A DNA stretch of 64,000 bases from Bacillus sp. FJAT-44742 (GCF_002797315.1 NZ_KZ454936.1:1735133-1799132), one strand, 5' to 3'; counted from the first letter of the stretch, positions 1 through 8,950 are shown. Notes: generated by a model not told the origin, from the sequence alone. Translations and numbers: made by a program.

Positions 1-796
1 ACCTGAACTCACCTCTAATTCTTCTACTTGACGATAGTAGTTTCTGGGTATACGGGTGTTGTGGCCTGAAGAATAATTCTTGAGTAGAAGCATGTTCAAC
101 TATCCTTCCATTTTCTAGGACAATGACCTCGTGGGCCATTCTATATAGGACACTTAAATCATGAGTGACAAGGAGCATACCCATCCCTGTTTCCAGGGAT
201 AATTTCTCCAATTCATCAAGGACTATTTTCTGATTGACAGAATCTAACGCCGTAGTAGGCTCATCTGCTACTAAAAAGGAAGGTTTTAATACAAAGATTA
301 ACGCTATCATCACTCTTTGGAGCATTCCACCACTCAGTTGAAAAGGAAATTGATGAAAAATGGCCTCGGCATCTCTCAGTTGAAATGTTTGTAAGGCTTT
401 TATCGCTTTTTCCTGCGCTAGACTTTTTGATATTCTTTGATGAGATTGGATGGTTTCAACCATTTGAGAACCAATGGTGAAAATAGGGTCAAAAGCAGAC
501 ATTGGATTCTGAAAGATAGAAGCAATCTCCTGGCCGTGGATGGATTGCCATTCTTTTTGAGAGATCGTTAAAAGATTTTTGCCTGCATACCTTATGCTTC
601 CCTGTGCATGAAGACTTGGGGGCAACAGTCCGAGTATGGCCAGGCTGGTTAAAGTTTTGCCAGATCCGCTTTCCCCTACTAAGCCAAGTACTCTTCCTTT
701 CTTGATCTCAAAAGTAACTCCGTGAAGAAAAGAAGCATTCTTCTCCGGGATCGTTACCTTAAGGTGTTTCACTGATAGAGCTGAAGTCTGAGCCAT
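1..796 (-). CDS. nikD: Nickel ABC transporter ATP-binding protein NikD (3' end cut by window edge)
   Basis: First of the two ATPases expected in a NikABCDE importer; it powers nickel uptake at the inner face of the membrane. Translation from ATG at 796 gives at least 265 residues and is still open at base 1. Visible motifs are Walker A (GESGSGKT), the signature LSGGMLQRV, Walker B with ADEPTTALD, the switch His in VTHD, and the C-terminal HPYTQ motif typical of Opp/Nik ATPases, so only a few residues should be missing. AAAGGAG lies just upstream inside the end of nikC, one base separating the two genes. nikE should follow beyond the left edge. OppD or DppD is the alternative; the nikA and nikR neighbours favour nickel. 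Confidence 0.85.
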   Translation of the reverse strand, partial: MAQTSALSVKHLKVTIPEKNASFLHGVTFEIKKGRVLGLVGESGSGKTLTSLAILGLLPPSLHAQGSIRYAGKNLLTISQKEWQSIHGQEIASIFQNPMSAFDPIFTIGSQMVETIQSHQRISKSLAQEKAIKALQTFQLRDAEAIFHQFPFQLSGGMLQRVMIALIFVLKPSFLVADEPTTALDSVNQKIVLDELEKLSLETGMGMLLVTHDLSVLYRMAHEVIVLENGRIVEHASTQELFFRPQHPYTQKLLSSSRRIRGEFR

Positions 797-797
797 G

Positions 798-1631
798 TTA
801 TAACTCCTTTAAGCTAAAATCTTTCCGATCACGGTAATGGTCTCCCAATATATTAAAGGAAAGAACAACTATAAATATCATTAATCCAGGACCTATCATT
901 AGTTCAGGGTTACTGCGGAGGAAAGGGCGGCTGTCATTTAGCATCGTGCCCCATTCTGGAGCCGGCGGTTGAATGCCCAACCCTAGAAAGGAGAAGGCAG
1001 CAATATGAAGGATCACACTTCCGATATTTAGTGTTGCTAAGATAATAACTTGAGGTAATACATTAGGTAAAATATGACGGCATACAATGATCGGAGCAGG
1101 TGTCCCGGATAACTTTGCAGCAATCACATAATTTCTTTTTTTCAGACTAAGTGCCATCCCCCTTATCAGCCGGGCATCACTAATCCAAAATACTAATATC
1201 ATAGCTACAAGCAAATTCAGCAACCCTGCACCAAGAATGGCGATTAATGCAAATACAAGTATTAAACCAGGAAAGGAAATTAGAACATCACATGCTCTCA
1301 TAAATAGTGAATCGATCACACCTCCGCTGTAGCCTGAAATAATTCCCACAACTATGCTGATCAGCATGGAAACGGCCACGACGATAAGCGCACTGCCTAA
1401 AGAAATGCGAGCTCCATATAACAACCGAGAAAATATGTCTCTGCCTAAATGATCCGTTCCAAGCCAAAATTCTGCAGAGGGTGGCTGCAATCTCAAATTC
1501 ATATGATTTACTGTGGGATCATGTGGAGCAATAAAGGGAGCAAGTATAGCTGCCATACATAAGATCATCACACAGGTTAGAGCCAATAAAGGTCCTGGCG
1601 GAAGTGTGCTTTTTCTCATTATCTTAATCAT
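798..1631 (-). CDS. nikC: Nickel ABC transporter permease NikC
   Basis: Inner-membrane permease of the nickel importer, 277 residues, of the DppC/NikC type. About six hydrophobic segments follow a short basic N-terminus, and the cytoplasmic EAA-like loop is seen around AAKLSGTPAPIIV. I start it at ATG 1631, where AGAGGTGGG stands about seven bases upstream. A longer open frame reaches 1691 but has no ribosome site and would sit deep inside nikB. The chosen start overlaps the nikB stop by eight bases, which suggests translational coupling. ATG 1619 is a second possible start. Confidence 0.87.
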   Translation of the reverse strand: MIKIMRKSTLPPGPLLALTCVMILCMAAILAPFIAPHDPTVNHMNLRLQPPSAEFWLGTDHLGRDIFSRLLYGARISLGSALIVVAVSMLISIVVGIISGYSGGVIDSLFMRACDVLISFPGLILVFALIAILGAGLLNLLVAMILVFWISDARLIRGMALSLKKRNYVIAAKLSGTPAPIIVCRHILPNVLPQVIILATLNIGSVILHIAAFSFLGLGIQPPAPEWGTMLNDSRPFLRSNPELMIGPGLMIFIVVLSFNILGDHYRDRKDFSLKEL

Positions 1632-2574
1632 GATGTCCCACCTCTGAGTTCCATCGTATGCGCGGCTCCAAATAAGCATAGATGATATCAACCAACAAAT
1701 TTATAAGCATAAATGTGATTGCCATAAACATGACACTAAATTGGATGACAGGATAATCCCGGTTCAAGATCGCAGATACAAAGTAACGGCCAATTCCCGG
1801 CCATGAAAAGACACTTTCAACGATAATCGTTCCACTTAACATGTACCCTATACTGATGCCAAAAATGGTCACACATGGCAGGAGAGCATGTCTTAGAATA
1901 TGTTTCCCATAAATCACATGCGGCTTTATTCCTCGTGCTTTTGAATAAATAACAAATGGCTGATCCTTGCTTTCTAAAAAGCTTGTCCGGAGAAGACGGC
2001 TGTAAATCGCTATATATGGTATCGCCAGGGTCATGGTCGGTAAAAAAATGTGTGCCAAAGAGCCTGTGCCAGATGCAGGGAAAAGGTTTAACTTTAAAGA
2101 AAAAAAGTACATCAGCAAAAAACCCAGCCAAAAGGAAGGCATGGAATTACCCGCAATAGCACTGAACCTCATGACCTTATCTATCAAACGATTTCTGAAT
2201 ATAGCAGATAAGATTCCAACTGGGATACTGAAGACTACCGTCATAACTACTGAAGCAAAAGTCAGTACAATAGTCGCAGGAAAATAATATAGTACTTCTT
2301 CAAGCACTGGGCGCTGCGTGACAAAGGAATAGCCAAAATTCAATTGCAAGGCCTGGCCGAGCCAATGTATATATTGTACTGCCAGAGGACGGTCGAGACC
2401 AAGTTCTCTCTGTACTCTAGCGATCGCCTCATCTGTAGGAGGTATATTAGATAATCGAAGGTATGTCTCCGCAGGGTTTCCTGGGACAAGCTGCAAAAGA
2501 AAAAATGTGATAAGAGAAACACCAGCCAACACAGGTATCATAATTACTAAACGTCTGATTACAAAAATAAACAT
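1624..2574 (-). CDS. nikB: Nickel ABC transporter permease NikB
   Basis: Second membrane subunit of the nickel importer, 316 residues, DppB/NikB type. It begins with the family N-terminus (FVIRRLVIMIPVLAGVSLITF), has about six membrane segments, a large extracellular loop after the first, and the family's GxxxLSGTIIVE and FSWPGIGR region near the C-terminus. Its ATG comes one base after the nikA stop codon, so it is co-transcribed and probably coupled to nikA. No internal stop or frameshift is seen. Confidence 0.88.
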   Translation of the reverse strand: MFIFVIRRLVIMIPVLAGVSLITFFLLQLVPGNPAETYLRLSNIPPTDEAIARVQRELGLDRPLAVQYIHWLGQALQLNFGYSFVTQRPVLEEVLYYFPATIVLTFASVVMTVVFSIPVGILSAIFRNRLIDKVMRFSAIAGNSMPSFWLGFLLMYFFSLKLNLFPASGTGSLAHIFLPTMTLAIPYIAIYSRLLRTSFLESKDQPFVIYSKARGIKPHVIYGKHILRHALLPCVTIFGISIGYMLSGTIIVESVFSWPGIGRYFVSAILNRDYPVIQFSVMFMAITFMLINLLVDIIYAYLEPRIRWNSEVGHHD

Positions 2575-2575
2575 C

Positions 2576-4162
2576 CTATTTTAACTCAATTTCTTCCAAC
2601 TTAAATTCATATTCTACCGGAGAATAGTCGACCCCCTGAACATGAGGGTGGTAAGCCGCTATATTGGTTGTATAGCTTATAGGCAAATAAACAGCTTGTT
2701 CATGAAGAGTACTTAATATATCTTCATATAATTCCTGGCGGGGTCCTTCTTCAAGGGTAGTTAACACTTCACTGATTTTTTCATCAATTTCTTCTTTCAT
2801 TGGCAAACCAGCCTGGGCAGCATAATCCGCATGAGATGGAGTGCGCATGGAAGATACAAAAGAATGGGGATCATATGGGGCCCCCCATGTATTATTAAAT
2901 ATCAAATGAAAATCTCCAGTTTTTTGGCGGTTCAAATAGGATTGCTCTTCTTCTCCGAGTAAGATTAAATTGATCCCCATTTCACGAAACTCACCCTGCA
3001 TAAATTCTGCAATTGCTTTTTGAAGATGGTTGTTGTAATCAAAGGAAAGCTCAAGCACCAATTCTTCTTCATCTTTCATTCGATAATCTGACTCATCTGA
3101 TTGCTGCCAGCCTGCTTCCTCTAATAAGGCCTCTGCTTTCCCTGAATCGTATTCATAAGGCGGTAAATCTAGATCACTATATGGTACATTGGGTGCAAAA
3201 AGAGTATCAGCTTTCTTTTCCGTTCCATGCAAAATTCCCTCGATCACCATGCTTTTATCCAAAGCATGATTAAGAGCCTGCCTGACCTCTATATCCTTTG
3301 TAGGCCCGCGGTCTGAATTAATAGCAAGAGTTCTCGTGCCCATAGGATCACTTAGGCCCGTTTCGTATGTATCACTATCTTTTATGTATTCATAAGCGTC
3401 CAAGCTAATTAGTCCATTTCCATAAATAAGATCTATGCTCTCATTTTCAAATTCGATAACCCTGGTCTCATTATCTGGAATAACTTTTACTATTAACTCC
3501 TCAAAGTCCGGCTTTTCGCCCCAATAATTTTCATTTCTCTCAAATACCGCTCTATCGTTTTGACGGTATTCCTTTAATACCCAGGCACCAGTGCCAATGG
3601 GCTCATCTATCCCAGCGCCATTTTCATTAAAGCCAGAGGCTCCTAGAAACCGAAAAGGTCTTACTAGTGCTAATTCCTGCAGTAAAGGATAATAAGGGTT
3701 CTTTAATGAAATCGAAAAGGTTCTTTCATCTATGACTTTTGTATCTTCAATTTGATTCACTAATTCAAGCCAACTATGATCTTCTTTTTCTGCTAAAACA
3801 TGATCGAAATTCTTTTTTACAATTTCTGCATTAAACACCGTATTATCGGAAAAGACAACATCATCCCGAAGAGTAAAAATATATTCTTTTCCATCGTCGG
3901 CTACTTCCCACTCTTTTGCTAAATGCGGTTGAATCTCTCCGTCTTTGTCATATAAAACTAATGAATCGTACACTAGGTTTTGAGCAAACATTTCATTAGG
4001 AGCGTAGCTGTGAGGATCTAACTCACCTATATCCTGTGGCCAGGACATCGTTAGACTATCCTTTGTTTCCTCTGAGGTATCTGTATTTGCCGATAACGAA
4101 CAACCGGTTATTGTAACAGTGGTTAATAGAATAATAGGGAAGGATGTAACAGTTTTTTTCAT
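2576..4162 (-). CDS. nikA: Nickel ABC transporter substrate-binding lipoprotein NikA
   Basis: Extracellular lipid-anchored binding protein of the importer, 528 residues, SBP family 5. The signal peptide ends in a lipobox with Cys21 (TITGC), as expected for a Gram-positive binding protein. Internal stretches resemble E. coli NikA rather than peptide-binding proteins: ALVRPFRFLG, KADTLFAPNVPY and KAEALLEEAGW. It is first in the operon and is preceded by GAGAGGAA. The intergenic region to nikR carries a candidate NikR operator, so nickel repression is likely. A dipeptide-binding role is the less likely alternative. Confidence 0.88.
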   Translation of the reverse strand: MKKTVTSFPIILLTTVTITGCSLSANTDTSEETKDSLTMSWPQDIGELDPHSYAPNEMFAQNLVYDSLVLYDKDGEIQPHLAKEWEVADDGKEYIFTLRDDVVFSDNTVFNAEIVKKNFDHVLAEKEDHSWLELVNQIEDTKVIDERTFSISLKNPYYPLLQELALVRPFRFLGASGFNENGAGIDEPIGTGAWVLKEYRQNDRAVFERNENYWGEKPDFEELIVKVIPDNETRVIEFENESIDLIYGNGLISLDAYEYIKDSDTYETGLSDPMGTRTLAINSDRGPTKDIEVRQALNHALDKSMVIEGILHGTEKKADTLFAPNVPYSDLDLPPYEYDSGKAEALLEEAGWQQSDESDYRMKDEEELVLELSFDYNNHLQKAIAEFMQGEFREMGINLILLGEEEQSYLNRQKTGDFHLIFNNTWGAPYDPHSFVSSMRTPSHADYAAQAGLPMKEEIDEKISEVLTTLEEGPRQELYEDILSTLHEQAVYLPISYTTNIAAYHPHVQGVDYSPVEYEFKLEEIELK

Positions 4163-4209
4163 TTAGTATCTATTCCTCTCAAACTATATAACTTTTTTAT
4201 ATTACCACT

Positions 4210-4237
4210 GTAACACGAATTGATTAAATTGTGACAC
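4210..4237. promoter_or_regulatory. Candidate NikR operator upstream of nikA
   Basis: Two related heptamers, GTAACAC and GTGACAC, are separated by 14 AT-rich bases. They match as a direct repeat at 6 of 7 positions and as an inverted pair at 5 of 7. The site lies between the nikR stop and the nikA start, just upstream of a TAATAT that could be the nikA -10. Spaced half sites of this kind are typical of NikR tetramer operators; the assignment is inferred from position. Confidence 0.4.
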
Positions 4238-4242
4238 AATTT

Positions 4243-4665
4243 CTATTTTTCTTCAAACGAATTCAATGGCGCAGCTGTGAACTTCCCATAATTGACTCCC
4301 TTTATACTGATTAGCTGATTACTGATAGCACGTATTTTCTGCGCTGCCCCCTTCACTACTATAATTTCCAGGCAATTGTCAGCATCTAAATGAAAATGTG
4401 TTGTTGCAAGGATTTCATGATGCAGATTATGCTGTATTTTTGTTAACTCTTGCATCAAATCCTGCTGCCGATGATTATAGAAGATAAGTATACTCCCTGC
4501 GATAAACTCCTCGTCTTTTTCAGTACTTTCTTGTACTATAGTGTTCCTTACTAGATCCCTCACAGCTTCAGAACGGTTTTCATAGCCTTTTTCTTCTATT
4601 AACTGGTCAAATTTATTCAATAGGCCTTCTTCCATGGAGACCCCAAAACGTTTTAAATTTCCCAT
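4243..4665 (-). CDS. nikR: Nickel-responsive transcriptional regulator NikR
   Basis: Ribbon-helix-helix repressor that binds nickel and shuts off nickel uptake. The 140-residue form begins at ATG 4665 behind AAAGGAG; the open frame extends 15 codons further without a ribosome site. The N-terminus (LKRFGVSMEEGLLNKFD) is the RHH DNA-binding part and NRSEAVRDLVR its helix. The C-terminal ACT-like domain has the four expected nickel ligands with E. coli spacing: His79, His90, His92 and Cys98 (H76, H87, H89, C95 in E. coli). It lies directly upstream of nikA on the same strand, so it may be co-transcribed with the operon it controls. Confidence 0.93.
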   Translation of the reverse strand: MGNLKRFGVSMEEGLLNKFDQLIEEKGYENRSEAVRDLVRNTIVQESTEKDEEFIAGSILIFYNHRQQDLMQELTKIQHNLHHEILATTHFHLDADNCLEIIVVKGAAQKIRAISNQLISIKGVNYGKFTAAPLNSFEEK

Positions 4666-4815
4666 TACTACTTCTCCTTTAGAATTATTATTAAAACAAG
4701 TTTCCAACAATGTTCACTGACACCCAATTTACTTAATAAAATAAACCTTTACTGAATATAACATATAACTATTTTAACAATTTATTAAGTTTCATTAGAG
4801 AATAAATACCAATAA

Positions 4816-4855
4816 AAAAAGGTAACTAATGTATACGCGATATGGTTACCTTTTT
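4816..4855. terminator. Isolated terminator-like hairpin
   Basis: AAAAAGGTAAC pairs with GTTACCTTTTT around an 18-base loop, with runs of A and T on the outer sides so that it could act in either direction. It lies between divergent nikR and the oxidoreductase at 5038, so no obvious gene ends here. Apart from this hairpin I see nothing supported in 4666-5037. Confidence 0.5.
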
Positions 4856-5037
4856 ACTTATTTGCTATTTTCTTTAAAATTGGTTTAGTATAGCGAATTT
4901 ATCAACAGCATCAATCTACTGTACAGTAATGACTCTGTTGTTTTCACCTTTCTTATTAAACATAAACAGCGTTGAATAAGACAATTGTATAGCTTTTATA
5001 GTAAACTATTAGTATTTGCAAAAGGAGGCTCATTCTC

Positions 5038-5658
5038 ATGAATATTTTACTTTTAGGGGCAACTGGACGAGTGGGAAGTCATTTAGTTACTCACGCTCTG
5101 GACGCCAGACATCATGTTACTGTATTAGTCCGTACTCCAGAAAAAATTCAAATAAATAATGAAAATTTAACCGTTATTCAAGGGAATGTTTTAAATAAAG
5201 AAGATATCGCACAGACAATGCATGAAAGTGATGTGGTTATAAGCGCATTAAACACTGATGGCACCACCACTCTATTAGAAAGTATGCGACTTATTATCGA
5301 AGCAATGGAAAAAGAAGGTACAAAACGAATAATAACTATAGGAACTGCAGGTATCCTGCAAAGTAGAACCACGCCAACTTCCCTGCGCTATCAATCAAAT
5401 GAATCAAAGCGTAAGTTAACCCGTGCAGCGAAAGAACATCATAAAGTTTACGATATGCTCAAACAATCAACCCTTGATTGGACGATTGTCTGCCCTACCT
5501 ACTTGCCAGATGGCGAAAAAATAGGCAAATATCGTATAGAGCGAAATTTTTTGCCGGAAGATGGAGTTAAAATATCCGTACCGGATACCGCAGAATTTAC
5601 ATTCAGCCAGCTTCAAACAAGCGATTATATAAAATCACGTGTAGGGATCGCCTATTAA
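5038..5658 (+). CDS. NAD(P)-binding oxidoreductase, atypical SDR / NmrA-like
   Basis: Cytoplasmic Rossmann-fold protein of 206 residues. The N-terminal dinucleotide-binding motif is GATGRVGSH (residues 7-15). The rest follows the SDR_a5/NmrA-like plan: a V-I-S-A-L segment after strand 4, an IGTAGI strand, and WTIVCPTYLPDG near the substrate side. The classic YxxxK pair is not obvious, which fits atypical members acting as quinone- or flavin-linked reductases or redox sensors. It has a strong AAAGGAGG site and stands alone between divergent nikR and convergent 5761-6708. The substrate cannot be told. Confidence 0.75.
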   Translation: MNILLLGATGRVGSHLVTHALDARHHVTVLVRTPEKIQINNENLTVIQGNVLNKEDIAQTMHESDVVISALNTDGTTTLLESMRLIIEAMEKEGTKRIITIGTAGILQSRTTPTSLRYQSNESKRKLTRAAKEHHKVYDMLKQSTLDWTIVCPTYLPDGEKIGKYRIERNFLPEDGVKISVPDTAEFTFSQLQTSDYIKSRVGIAY

Positions 5659-5760
5659 TAATACTTTTATACTACCTTCGAATTGGAAATTTCCTTAAGT
5701 AAAGATTGTGTTCTTTCATATCAATACTTAAGTTCTACACCCATCACCTTGAGTCTAGTA

Positions 5761-6708
5761 TTAACCGATTCTTGAGCGGCTACTGTCTATACATAGGGCC
5801 CATAGTTCCTGGCTAACATTTGTGTTCTCTTCATAAGCAGGGTAAACACTGGTACCAATAATTTGTTTCATTTGCTTGATGAAACCCGGAAATTCTTTCG
5901 GTGACGGTTGCATGATTTCCAGTTTATCGTTGAATAGTTTCCCGGTTGTATGTTTAAAGTCTTCCTCTGTACAAATCTTGAAATATTTATCAGCCATGTA
6001 GGAAGCTGGTGGGATAAATAAATTTTGAACCCTGGCGATCACTTTGTACTTAGGCTTGAATTTTTGAATCGTTGCCTTAGACATTTTCGCGCCATTGATT
6101 TGTATGGCATTGACTTTGATCCCGTCTTGTTCAAACTTCTCAGCCATTTTAAACGTTAATAAAGTGAGTGCCATTTTCGATTCGGCATACATTTTATACA
6201 CACTGAATGATTTAATGATTTCTTCGTGCTTACCGTCCAAATAATCAATCTTACGTTTTGTGTCAAAGAAATGCTTAATGATATTGCTTCCTGCATGAAG
6301 GATTCTCGGATCTTCAGACTTTCTCAATTGATCCAATAATAAGTGTGTCATAAGAAACGGTCCAAAAACATTGGTGGCAAATGTGAGCTCAATACCCTCA
6401 GCACTCTCTCGGTATGGTTCTCCGTGGTTAAAATAAGCTGCGTTATGAATAAGAATGTCCAGCTGTTCATAGCGATTTTGAAAGGCTGAACAAAACTTAC
6501 GAATGGATTCGAATGAGGATGTATCGAGTTCCATCAGTTCCACGTGATTATTGGCAGTTGCTTCTATGATTTCTTTTTGCACTTTTCTACTAGTTTCCAA
6601 GTTCCGACAACCCATAATAACCTTGTAATCCTCTTTAGCAAATCGTAACGCGGCTTCCTTCCCAATTCCCGAATTCGCCCCAGTAATGATTACCGTCTTG
6701 TTTTTCAT
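5761..6708 (-). CDS. Short-chain dehydrogenase/reductase
   Basis: Classical-type SDR of 315 residues, probably using NADP(H) (Arg35 after strand 2). The cofactor motif TGANSGIG is at residues 9-16, HNAA at 88-91 stands for the usual NNAG, Ser141 is the likely catalytic serine and Y174-x3-K178 is the catalytic pair. Length and motifs resemble retinol dehydrogenase/WWOX-like SDRs that are often annotated only as SDR family. It follows the rhomboid gene on the same strand with 26 bases between, and TetR lies further upstream, so the three may form one regulated unit. The substrate is unknown. Confidence 0.85.
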   Translation of the reverse strand: MKNKTVIITGANSGIGKEAALRFAKEDYKVIMGCRNLETSRKVQKEIIEATANNHVELMELDTSSFESIRKFCSAFQNRYEQLDILIHNAAYFNHGEPYRESAEGIELTFATNVFGPFLMTHLLLDQLRKSEDPRILHAGSNIIKHFFDTKRKIDYLDGKHEEIIKSFSVYKMYAESKMALTLLTFKMAEKFEQDGIKVNAIQINGAKMSKATIQKFKPKYKVIARVQNLFIPPASYMADKYFKICTEEDFKHTTGKLFNDKLEIMQPSPKEFPGFIKQMKQIIGTSVYPAYEENTNVSQELWALCIDSSRSRIG

Positions 6709-6734
6709 TTTTATATTCCTCCTCGAATATAGCT

Positions 6735-7325
6735 TTACTTGTTTTCTTTCTTATGCAGGCAATCGCCATGTTTACTCCTAAATAAGAACAAGCATATTGC
6801 CCCTGCCATTCCACCTGCTAAATGAGGGATATGACCCACAGAACCAAACAAACCAAAGACAATAGCTATAACAGAAACTCCAAATAAAATAATAGGCAAT
6901 ACAACATTCGGCAGTTGAAAAAATAACTCTTTATCCCTCGGGAATGCTAAATAATAATAGAATAGCAGTCCAAATCCTGCCCCACTAAACCCAATACCAG
7001 CTTCTCTCCATAACACAATGGATAATCCGCCTGCCAAAATACATAAAACAATCAATATAAAATACCTGTTCTTCCCTAGTAATTGTTCTACCCACGGCCC
7101 TACTAACAGCAACACTGCCATATTTAATAAAAAATGATAAGGTTCTACATGTACAATGCCATGGGTAAGAATTGTGTACCATCTTTCTGGTAACTCCTCA
7201 TTGTTTAATGCTAAAAACCGTATATGTTCTGGGTCACTTAAACGGGCAACAAGGAAGATCAACGACGATAACGTAAAAAATAACAAAGTAACAGGCGACT
7301 TTTTCAACCTTTGAATCATTTTCAA
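6735..7325 (-). CDS. Rhomboid-family intramembrane serine protease
   Basis: Membrane protein of 196 residues with about six hydrophobic helices. The rhomboid catalytic dyad is visible: Ser114 in GFSGAGFG and His168 in HLAGG of the last helix. The H-x7-H-x3-N pattern of helix 2 (HGIVHVEPYHFLLNM, residues 55-69) is also present. TTG at 7325 is the probable start, because GGAG stands nine bases upstream; ATG 7319 would be 15 bases away. The protein lacks the extra N-terminal domain of YqgP (GluP), so it is a minimal rhomboid. The substrate is unknown. Confidence 0.88.
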   Translation of the reverse strand: MKMIQRLKKSPVTLLFFTLSSLIFLVARLSDPEHIRFLALNNEELPERWYTILTHGIVHVEPYHFLLNMAVLLLVGPWVEQLLGKNRYFILIVLCILAGGLSIVLWREAGIGFSGAGFGLLFYYYLAFPRDKELFFQLPNVVLPIILFGVSVIAIVFGLFGSVGHIPHLAGGMAGAICLFLFRSKHGDCLHKKENK

Positions 7326-7551
7326 TTGTCTACTCTCCTTTTCCTTCCTTTATATCTATGGCTTCGTTGGCTCTCTTCCCCGCTTCTTTTTTATAAATAA
7401 CAATTGTTATATATCATATATTATTTTATATGCCGAATTATGTTTTTGTAAACCATTTTAAGAACTTTTTCTTTTAGAAAACCCGTTTTCATTTAATGGT
7501 GTTATAGTAAAAGAAAAAACTGGGAGTTAGATGAAAAATTCGTTGCGTAAA

Positions 7552-7596
7552 GCAAAAAAGAGGGTACCCAAGATATAACTTTTTGGTCACCCTCTT
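7552..7596 (-). terminator. Intrinsic terminator (second of two)
   Basis: On the minus strand AAGAGGGT pairs with ACCCTCTT, with inner ACCAA/TTGGG pairs, followed by TTTTTT. It sits between the TetR gene and the rhomboid gene, downstream of a first terminator. The interval 7332-7701 holds no other supported feature. Confidence 0.65.
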
Positions 7597-7642
7597 AAAG
7601 CATTTCAAATGTTTGATACATGTAATAAATTTACCTTTACCG

Positions 7643-7685
7643 TAAAAAAAACGAACCGAGCGAAGTTGATATTTCACTTGGTTCG
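7643..7685 (-). terminator. Intrinsic terminator of the TetR gene
   Basis: Minus-strand stem CGAACCAAG with CTCGGTTCG (nine pairs, one G-U), followed directly by eight T residues. It begins 17 bases after the TetR stop codon. Confidence 0.8.
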
Positions 7686-7701
7686 AGTTAACAATTCCAA
7701 A

Positions 7702-8277
7702 TTATTCTTTTTCCTTTCGCATTCGAGTCGCAATCATCACATCTTCAGCAACATCGTCTGAAATCGCAATCATTTTGTCCAAATCAAATTCCTTTGGGAG
7801 CAGCCCATTGGCTACCATGATCGTAAGTCCCATTTGAAAGGCCCTCATCTTAAATAAAATCGTCATCAGTTCATCATCTGTAAAACCTTCAAGCGTTGCA
7901 TCCTTTTTCATATGTTCTACAAGGTCACTACCCATTTCTTTCTCATGATCCTGAAAATAATCGTTTGGTTTCATCACAAAATCTCTGATCAGAACTGGAT
8001 ATTCCTGAGCAAAACGAAGACTGGCAACCCCTATATCCCGAAAGGTATTCCCTGAATTTTCTTCATATATCATGTGTTGGCTCAGTTGAACAACTTTATT
8101 TGCTACGGCCTGTTTAAGCTCATCAACATCATTAAAATTCACATAAATTGGTGCAATGGAACTCCCTAAACGATCCGCTACTTTCCGGATTGTGATGCTG
8201 TCAATTCCTTCACTTTTTGCAATTTCAAATGCTGCATTACTAATTTGTTCCTTCGTAAATTTCGTCTTGGGTGGCAT
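7702..8277 (-). CDS. TetR/AcrR family transcriptional regulator
   Basis: One-domain repressor of 191 residues. Residues 1-50 form the helix-turn-helix (TKEQISNAAFEIAKSEG, then SITIRKVADRLG and APIYVNF in the recognition region). The remainder is a helical ligand pocket with no recognisable signature. It has its own strong terminators downstream, so the rhomboid and SDR genes beyond may be reached only by read-through or their own promoter. No clear palindrome was found upstream of it. The ligand is unknown. Confidence 0.85.
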   Translation of the reverse strand: MPPKTKFTKEQISNAAFEIAKSEGIDSITIRKVADRLGSSIAPIYVNFNDVDELKQAVANKVVQLSQHMIYEENSGNTFRDIGVASLRFAQEYPVLIRDFVMKPNDYFQDHEKEMGSDLVEHMKKDATLEGFTDDELMTILFKMRAFQMGLTIMVANGLLPKEFDLDKMIAISDDVAEDVMIATRMRKEKE

Positions 8278-8520
8278 GGCAGTACATCTCTCCTATTTAA
8301 AGAGTATCAATATCACTCAATATATATCGGTTATTATATTTTAATTTTATCATGTATCATGGAGCGTTAGCAAAAGGACAGACATGGACAAACTGGGAAT
8401 ACGCAACGTGGTGAGTCCTGGAAAAGCGAACCAAAGAATATCTTCTTAGGTCAAGACCTAATGGTTCCAATATTCTAGTTCTCTACAGATAATGTAGGAA
8501 AAAAGTTCTTTTTAAAATAA

Positions 8521-8534
8521 TGTAAGCGCTTAAT
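8521..8534. promoter_or_regulatory. Possible cre (CcpA) site
   Basis: TGTAAGCGCTTAAT matches 12 of 14 positions of the cre consensus TGWNANCGNTNWCA, including the central CG. It lies 83 bases upstream of the small gene at 8617, near an AT-rich stretch that could be its promoter. The final CA of the consensus is missing. The rest of 8278-8616 shows no other supported feature. Confidence 0.35.
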
Positions 8535-8616
8535 ATGTATTTTTCTGCCAATCTATTATAAAATATGAAAAAAGGTCACTTATGCAAATACAGCTTCCCA
8601 AAAAGGAGGTAGAAAA

Positions 8617-8829
8617 ATGAGGTTTATGAGTTTTCAAGATCAAACAAACGTAATCAAAGTGAATGACGAAGATTATGGCAAAGCAATAGACCAGTTTATC
8701 GAAGAAACGAAAAGAAGCGAAAACACGGATAGAGTGACAATGTTAAATATTAACAAAGTAGAAGATGAAGAGGGTGTGTATTCAGTCCATTTCCGCGTGT
8801 ATAAAGATAAAAATAAAATTGGCCATTAG
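8617..8829 (+). CDS. Small acidic hypothetical protein (70 aa)
   Basis: I do not recognise this protein. It is 70 residues, soluble and highly charged, without a signal peptide or membrane segment. A near-perfect AAAAGGAGG lies upstream of the ATG, and a clear bidirectional terminator follows, so it looks like a genuine monocistronic gene. The sequence pattern (DRVTMLNINKVE, then YSVHFRVYKD) suggests alternating beta strands, possibly a single small alpha/beta fold. No function is proposed. Confidence 0.7.
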   Translation: MRFMSFQDQTNVIKVNDEDYGKAIDQFIEETKRSENTDRVTMLNINKVEDEEGVYSVHFRVYKDKNKIGH

Positions 8830-8950
8830 CATCAATTGGAACTAATTTTTAACAGAGTTTGATCCCTTTTTCTCTAGGCTTCTTTCATAGAGTGTTTGTT
8901 TCTGTCAAAACTTGTTCTCACCTTCTTTCCTTTTAGTCAAGCACAGTAAT

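Noticed and set aside
1-4162. Dipeptide or oligopeptide importer in place of a nickel importer
   Set aside because: The binding protein has NikA-like segments, and a NikR with all four nickel ligands lies directly upstream.
7489-7677. 62-codon minus-strand open frame
   Set aside because: It covers the two terminator hairpins after the TetR gene and has no start signal.
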